From positions 248,001-312,000 of the forward strand of contig NC_011692.1 of NCBI RefSeq assembly GCF_000150955.2: a stretch of DNA of 64,000 bases. Reading direction: 5' to 3'. Below are positions 59,914-64,000 of this stretch, piece by piece; position 1 is the stretch's first letter; each line of letters starts with the position of its first letter. Source of the stretch: Phaeodactylum tricornutum CCAP 1055/1 (lineage: Eukaryota > Bacillariophyta > Bacillariophyceae > Surirellales > Neidiaceae). The position numbers and the translations under genes are program-made. The notes beneath the pieces were generated by a model. The model ran no database searches, was not told the origin of the DNA, and saw nothing but the letters and a program-made list of their open reading frames with translations.

Positions 59914-61941
59914 TCATTTTTGCCATCCCACGATTGGTGAGGTAGATACGGGGACCGGCTCGTTTTCTTGTTCTTGTTGAATGGCCACCTGGATGCGTTT
60001 CATGTAGGTCTGGTAGCGTTGTTCGGCCGCGGCAACAACGTCGGACGGATTCTGTTGCGAATTTAACGTAATTTTCCAGTATCGTTGCCACAGATCCGTG
60101 GCACCGCCCAGGGTAAACGGACAGAGCAAGGCTTGGACCAGGCGCTCTTCGAATTCTTCGTACCGCCGTTCCTGAATGGCCACGTGGGCTACTTGCTGGT
60201 GCACGTCACAAAAAGTGGGATCAATATCTTCGACCCGCGCCAAGTGCCACCGTGCCGTGGTTAAATTGAAGCGTTCCGGATAGAGTCCGGAATATATTTT
60301 GGACAGTTCCAAATGTCCCTTGGCGAACCGTGGACAGGTAACGAGACTAGACGTGAGGAGAGGGTAGGAATCCATCCATTGCGTGGTACGGACGTAAACA
60401 CGGTGGGTTTGAAAGACACCGACCGTGAGGGCGAGGAGGGTCACGCGGCGTGTGACGGCCGTGCGGGACCGGGGCGCCGTCATCCAGCGGGTCGCCACGT
60501 AGGCGAGCACGATACTGGTCGAGACGGAGCTCGCCACCACGATGCGGTCCGCCACAAAGGTGCCGACTTTGACAATCCCGGCGACGGGAAAGAGCGTGAC
60601 CATCCAGGAAACGTGCACGACAAAGAGGAGGAAGGGAATCGACCAGACTTGGCGACGACGGGCGTGTTGCAAGAGAAAGAAGACGGCCGTGGCCAGGTAG
60701 AGTACGGCAATTGTGAGTGGTAGCAGCAAGCGTCGATCGGTCCATTCGTTAATTTCCGGCACGCAATTGTACCCGTACTCGTGTGAGAATCCGAGCACGT
60801 CCAAATCCCAAGCCTTGGCGACGTGTACGGCAACAATGTAGAGGTAGTTGCGGACGCGATGCCAACCTTGGAGGGCAAAAAAAGGATTTTCGGCCGGTCG
60901 GATGAGTCCGTCGGGAATGGACAAGGTGTCGAGGGCGGATCGGGCCGTGTAGTAGAGGATTCCACTGGCCACAACTAGAGCGACGCGGAGTCTCACGATC
61001 GGTACGAGACTCCATAGTTGCCGGTACCACCACCCGTTGCGTTGACGGTAGACGCGACGACTCGACCCGGACGTGGGAGCGTTGTGGTATAGCTGCACGT
61101 AGACCAGCACGGTGTAGGTGACGACGATGGGTACGGTTTGGAAGAGAAAGGTTTCGCAGGACAAGAATCCGGCCACGAGGAAAAGAAGAGTGCGTAGCCA
61201 GGGCCACACAGTTGTGCTAGAGGCAACACTGCTACCGGCGTCGAGTGCGGCCAAACTGGCGAGGAGTGCGAGTAGGTGGGGTCGATTGGCAGCGTTGGCC
61301 GTGACTTCCACGTGAGTCGGGTGTAGGCCAAAGGCGATTTTGGCCACGAGTCGCAAAAGACGACGAAAGTGTGCGTCCGGCGAGGGTACGAGTTGCGCCG
61401 CGAGGATCCCGACCATTTCGGCGAGACAGGCGTGGGTGACAACGTTGACGAGTCGATGCGCCAGGAGAGGCGGCAACGAGAACCCGGTGCAGTACCGTAA
61501 CCACCACCACCACTGGCACTGATCGACGTGTCCACCTTGGAGGTAGCGGAAGGAGAGAATGGACAAGGGTCGCCAGGATTTGTGACTGTTGGGTGCTTGC
61601 ATGGGACGACCCCAATAATCGTTGGTGAAAATGTTCCGTAGAGTAGCGTTGGGGTCGTTGACGTCGGCATTGTCCGGGGAGACGATATGTATTTCATCGA
61701 GAACGGGTGCCAGCGTATGCGGTGGGTTGATACCGTACTTGGTGTTGGTGTGAGTATTGGCATTGCTGGTAGTAAGAATGGGTACAAGATAGAGTGCGAT
61801 GCAAAAGACGTGAGCCAAAAGAAAGTGGGATGTAGTAATGAGTGGAGGTTGTTGTAGACGCCGCTTGGGTGACTTGGGGAGACCCTTGGAGCGCGATGAT
61901 GGCGTGGACGTCGTCGTGGATGTGGACGGGGTTGAAGACAT
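59914..61941 (-). CDS. TMTC-like O-mannosyltransferase, multi-pass membrane protein
   Basis: 675 residues, one exon. First lumenal loop has NDYWGRPMQ and SHKSWRPLSILSFR, the conserved region of TMTC proteins. HPTHVEVTANAANRPHLLALL follows, then the DUF1736-type part and FPVAGIVKVGTFVADRIVVASS. About ten hydrophobic helices. The C-terminus (residues about 530-660) has only one or two weak TPR-like helix pairs (HLELSKIYSGLYPERFNLTTARWHLARVEDIDP), while animal TMTC1-4 have many TPRs. Known family role: transfers mannose from dolichol-phosphate-mannose to Ser/Thr of cadherin-type domains in the ER (GT-C fold). The acceptor in a diatom is unknown. Confidence 0.88.
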   Translation of the reverse strand: MSSTPSTSTTTSTPSSRSKGLPKSPKRRLQQPPLITTSHFLLAHVFCIALYLVPILTTSNANTHTNTKYGINPPHTLAPVLDEIHIVSPDNADVNDPNATLRNIFTNDYWGRPMQAPNSHKSWRPLSILSFRYLQGGHVDQCQWWWWLRYCTGFSLPPLLAHRLVNVVTHACLAEMVGILAAQLVPSPDAHFRRLLRLVAKIAFGLHPTHVEVTANAANRPHLLALLASLAALDAGSSVASSTTVWPWLRTLLFLVAGFLSCETFLFQTVPIVVTYTVLVYVQLYHNAPTSGSSRRVYRQRNGWWYRQLWSLVPIVRLRVALVVASGILYYTARSALDTLSIPDGLIRPAENPFFALQGWHRVRNYLYIVAVHVAKAWDLDVLGFSHEYGYNCVPEINEWTDRRLLLPLTIAVLYLATAVFFLLQHARRRQVWSIPFLLFVVHVSWMVTLFPVAGIVKVGTFVADRIVVASSVSTSIVLAYVATRWMTAPRSRTAVTRRVTLLALTVGVFQTHRVYVRTTQWMDSYPLLTSSLVTCPRFAKGHLELSKIYSGLYPERFNLTTARWHLARVEDIDPTFCDVHQQVAHVAIQERRYEEFEERLVQALLCPFTLGGATDLWQRYWKITLNSQQNPSDVVAAAEQRYQTYMKRIQVAIQQEQENEPVPVSTSPIVGWQK

Positions 61942-62673
61942 GGTGTGTGTCGAGATACGCGGACCCGTGGATTGGCAATCAAGGAACCAATGGAAATGAC
62001 GATCGAATCGACGGTGGGTAGTAGTAGTGTGCGTGTGTCGGAAAGCTTTGTGGGAAACGTACTAGACTAGACTGCAGCAGAATTGTCCGCTTGACAAAGC
62101 ACACTAGACGGCACAAGCGGAGGTAATACGGCATTCACATCGAACGGGACGAATCGAACCACCCCCACCATCATCATGGTCGCGCGACGGTGCGAAACAG
62201 CCCTCTAATATTTTGACCGGAACGAGGGTTACTAAGGGAATGGAACTTGCGGCATTGCCGTGATTCCGCGCCCGTCGTCCCATGAAAGGGAATGGACACT
62301 TACGTACAATTGGTTTCTTTTGTCGCACCCCCACGTATTGATATTCGAACACGGGCTATCTACCCCATAGTGCCCCCCCCCCCCCGAAATATCTAGAGAG
62401 TTAGGTACCTACCTAGCTAGTCACGCAATCTGACCCCAATCAAATCCAATTGTACATAAGGGAGCAAGGTATCCGGTGACCGCGTCCCGCCGGGGGAAAA
62501 GGGCAATGCTCTCTTTCACCGCAGTATCATCCCGTACTCGACCGTAACACGCACCCGTGAGGGAGTGCGCCCCACGATGGTCGACAAAACGGATTCGAAC
62601 GACACTTACAACATACACACTCCCCCGGAATCTCCCCGTCAATCCTAATTATTCCCACATATTCATTGTTCGC
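61942..62673. other. Divergent promoter region
   Basis: Between the TMTC gene (-) and the FkbM gene (+). C-run of 13 at 62373-62385. GGTTCGATTCGTCC on the minus strand near 62145 resembles a tRNA T-arm but no tRNA can be folded. No gene supported. Confidence 0.45.
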
Positions 62674-64000
62674 ATGGTATCGGTAACCCGCAAACGCATT
62701 CAGGGCAATCACCGCCGCGGATTGCGGCGTCCCGGCAGCGACGCGAGTCGCGAAACCCTCGGTGCCTTGGGCCTGGCGTTCCTCAGTGTCGTCTTTATCG
62801 CTTACGCCGTTCTGGGTACGACGGACGAGACAACACCGGTGACGCCGGTCCACGCCACTCCCGACACTGTCCCTGGAGAACGGGCGGTAGCCTGGGGGCG
62901 GGGGGATCCGGAACATCCGCGATTGCGCATCGCATCGTCCGCGGCCGATCCGCTCCGGACGGTACCCGACGACGCCAACGGCGAAGCTTACAACGCCGTG
63001 GCGTTGGATATTCTCCAAGTTCTCAATTGTCAACAACTTTTGAATACCACGAGTTCTCCGAACGACGAAGTCGTGGACGATGCCTCGTGGCGCCGGCGTC
63101 TCGAACAAGTCACCACGGATTCGCGAGACGAAGAAGAAGAAGAACGCATCGAGTCCGAGCTGGAGGACCAAGACGACGACTGGCACGGTGGGTTGGTGTC
63201 CAATCCCACCGGGATGCATCTCTTTTGTTTGGCAGCCTTGGACGAGTCCGAGTCCAACGCCGCTATTGCGCAAGTCTGGAAGTCCAAGATTCACTGTGAC
63301 GCCACGCACACCAAACAAAGGGCGTTACTAGATCTATGGTCCACCGCACGCACCGAACTCAGCAAGATCGTCCTGGAACAAACCCTCCGCTTGGTGGAAG
63401 AAACCGAACGCGACCTTTTGGGGACCAACCTACACCTCTGGGCGCCCGCACGCGACTCCGGCATCGACTACACTCTACGGATCCTCAACGACCCGGACGC
63501 CGGATCGGCCGACCGGGGTGGGGTGCTGGGTCTCGACGAAAATCTCGGCGTCGACAAGCTCTGGGTCGACGTTGGTTCCGGATTGGGACTCACGTCCATG
63601 GCCATTGCCCTACTCTACCCCGGCACGCACATTGTTACCGTGGAAGCCGCCAAACCCAACTGGCTCCTCCAAAACATGAATTGGGAGTGCAACGACTTTC
63701 CCCATCAGAGTCGGCGGGATGTCTTGTTGGCCGGCGTCGGGCCTAGTACGCACACTTCGCTCCTCGCCAAGTTCATCTGGCGACCCACCGCCACCACTTC
63801 TACGCGTTCCTGGACCCCTAGCTCGGAACGAACCCCCGACGACCTCGAACTCGCCGTCAAACTCCGCCCCTGGACTCAAATCCTTCGCGAAGCCGATATA
63901 CCCCGCGACAAAATCGACGTCCTCAACGTGGACTGCGAAGGTTGCGAGTACAATCTCATCCCCTCCCTGGACGACGCCGACCTCGATAACATTTCCACCA
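62674..64000 (+). CDS. FkbM-type methyltransferase, type II membrane protein (cut by right edge)
   Basis: Open to the end of the window, 442 codons so far. The start ATG at 62674 is followed by a basic tail and one anchor (LGALGLAFLSVVFIAYAVLG, about residues 30-50), so the enzyme part is lumenal. An acidic low-complexity stretch (EEEEERIESELEDQDDD) lies near residue 155. The methyltransferase domain begins KLWVDVGSGLGLTSMAIALLYPGTHIVTVEAAKPN (SAM motif I and post-I) and continues to VLNVDCEGCEYNLIPSL, which matches the FkbM hallmark (I-D-V-E-G-x-E). FkbM enzymes methylate hydroxyls of small molecules or sugars. A Golgi role in methylating glycans would fit the anchor; that is inference. Confidence 0.85.
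   Translation, partial: MVSVTRKRIQGNHRRGLRRPGSDASRETLGALGLAFLSVVFIAYAVLGTTDETTPVTPVHATPDTVPGERAVAWGRGDPEHPRLRIASSAADPLRTVPDDANGEAYNAVALDILQVLNCQQLLNTTSSPNDEVVDDASWRRRLEQVTTDSRDEEEEERIESELEDQDDDWHGGLVSNPTGMHLFCLAALDESESNAAIAQVWKSKIHCDATHTKQRALLDLWSTARTELSKIVLEQTLRLVEETERDLLGTNLHLWAPARDSGIDYTLRILNDPDAGSADRGGVLGLDENLGVDKLWVDVGSGLGLTSMAIALLYPGTHIVTVEAAKPNWLLQNMNWECNDFPHQSRRDVLLAGVGPSTHTSLLAKFIWRPTATTSTRSWTPSSERTPDDLELAVKLRPWTQILREADIPRDKIDVLNVDCEGCEYNLIPSLDDADLDNIST

Noticed and set aside
60993-61982. 329-codon ORF on the same strand as the TMTC gene
   Set aside because: Ser/Pro/Arg-rich out-of-frame reading; the TMTC frame has family motifs and membrane helices.
62100-62200. Minus-strand GGTTCGATTCGTCC resembling a tRNA T-arm
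   Set aside because: No acceptor, D or anticodon arms can be folded at the right distances.

Overview
This looks like nuclear DNA of a pennate diatom, most likely Phaeodactylum tricornutum or a close relative. The basis is a compact, gene-dense layout with short GT-AG introns (about 80-300 bp), two plastid-type presequences with an ASAF-like motif after a signal peptide (phytoene desaturase, aldo-keto reductase), a CoDi-like Ty1/copia LTR element, and several protein types typical of stramenopiles. The species name is inference. Exon joins below were set by hand from splice signals, reading-frame continuity and family alignment from memory; no search was run.

Region 1-25 kb is a run of housekeeping and metabolic genes on both strands: a PI-phospholipase C cut by the left edge, a secreted trypsin-like protease, tRNA dimethyltransferase TRM1, an unknown secreted or plastid protein, a membrane-anchored nitrilase-family enzyme, a PC-esterase-like Golgi-type protein, a leucine-rich-repeat protein, a plastid (probably lumenal) aldo-keto reductase, a small HVA1/TUDOR protein, phytoene desaturase, a sulfotransferase, an unknown plastid-type protein and a TANGO2/NRDE protein. 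Region 25-41 kb holds a nucleobase/ascorbate transporter, a TPR protein with a RelA/SpoT-like region, a CMP/dCMP-type deaminase, an FtsJ-type methyltransferase, an SDP1/TGL-like patatin lipase, a PCMTD-like protein and an unknown coiled-coil protein.

Region 41.1-43.2 kb is the most notable part. A 2.07-kb element with about 140-bp terminal inverted repeats is bounded by a perfect 9-bp target duplication, which is the signature of Mutator (MULE) transposons. It contains no transposase. Instead it carries degraded fragments of two host genes placed tail to tail: the PH domain of the phospholipase C whose intact relative is at the left end of this window, and about 390 codons of 2-oxoglutarate dehydrogenase E1. 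This is a Pack-MULE.

Region 43.5-58 kb holds a mitochondrial i-AAA (YME1-type) protease, two FKBP paralogues on the minus strand, a young 7.25-kb Ty1/copia element, a sulfotransferase, and a decayed second copy of that sulfotransferase. Region 58-64 kb carries a GLUT-type sugar transporter, a TMTC-like O-mannosyltransferase and an FkbM-type methyltransferase cut by the right edge. A short motif, CTCACTGTCA or CTCACAGTCA and reverse complements, recurs in many of the spacers and may be a core promoter element.
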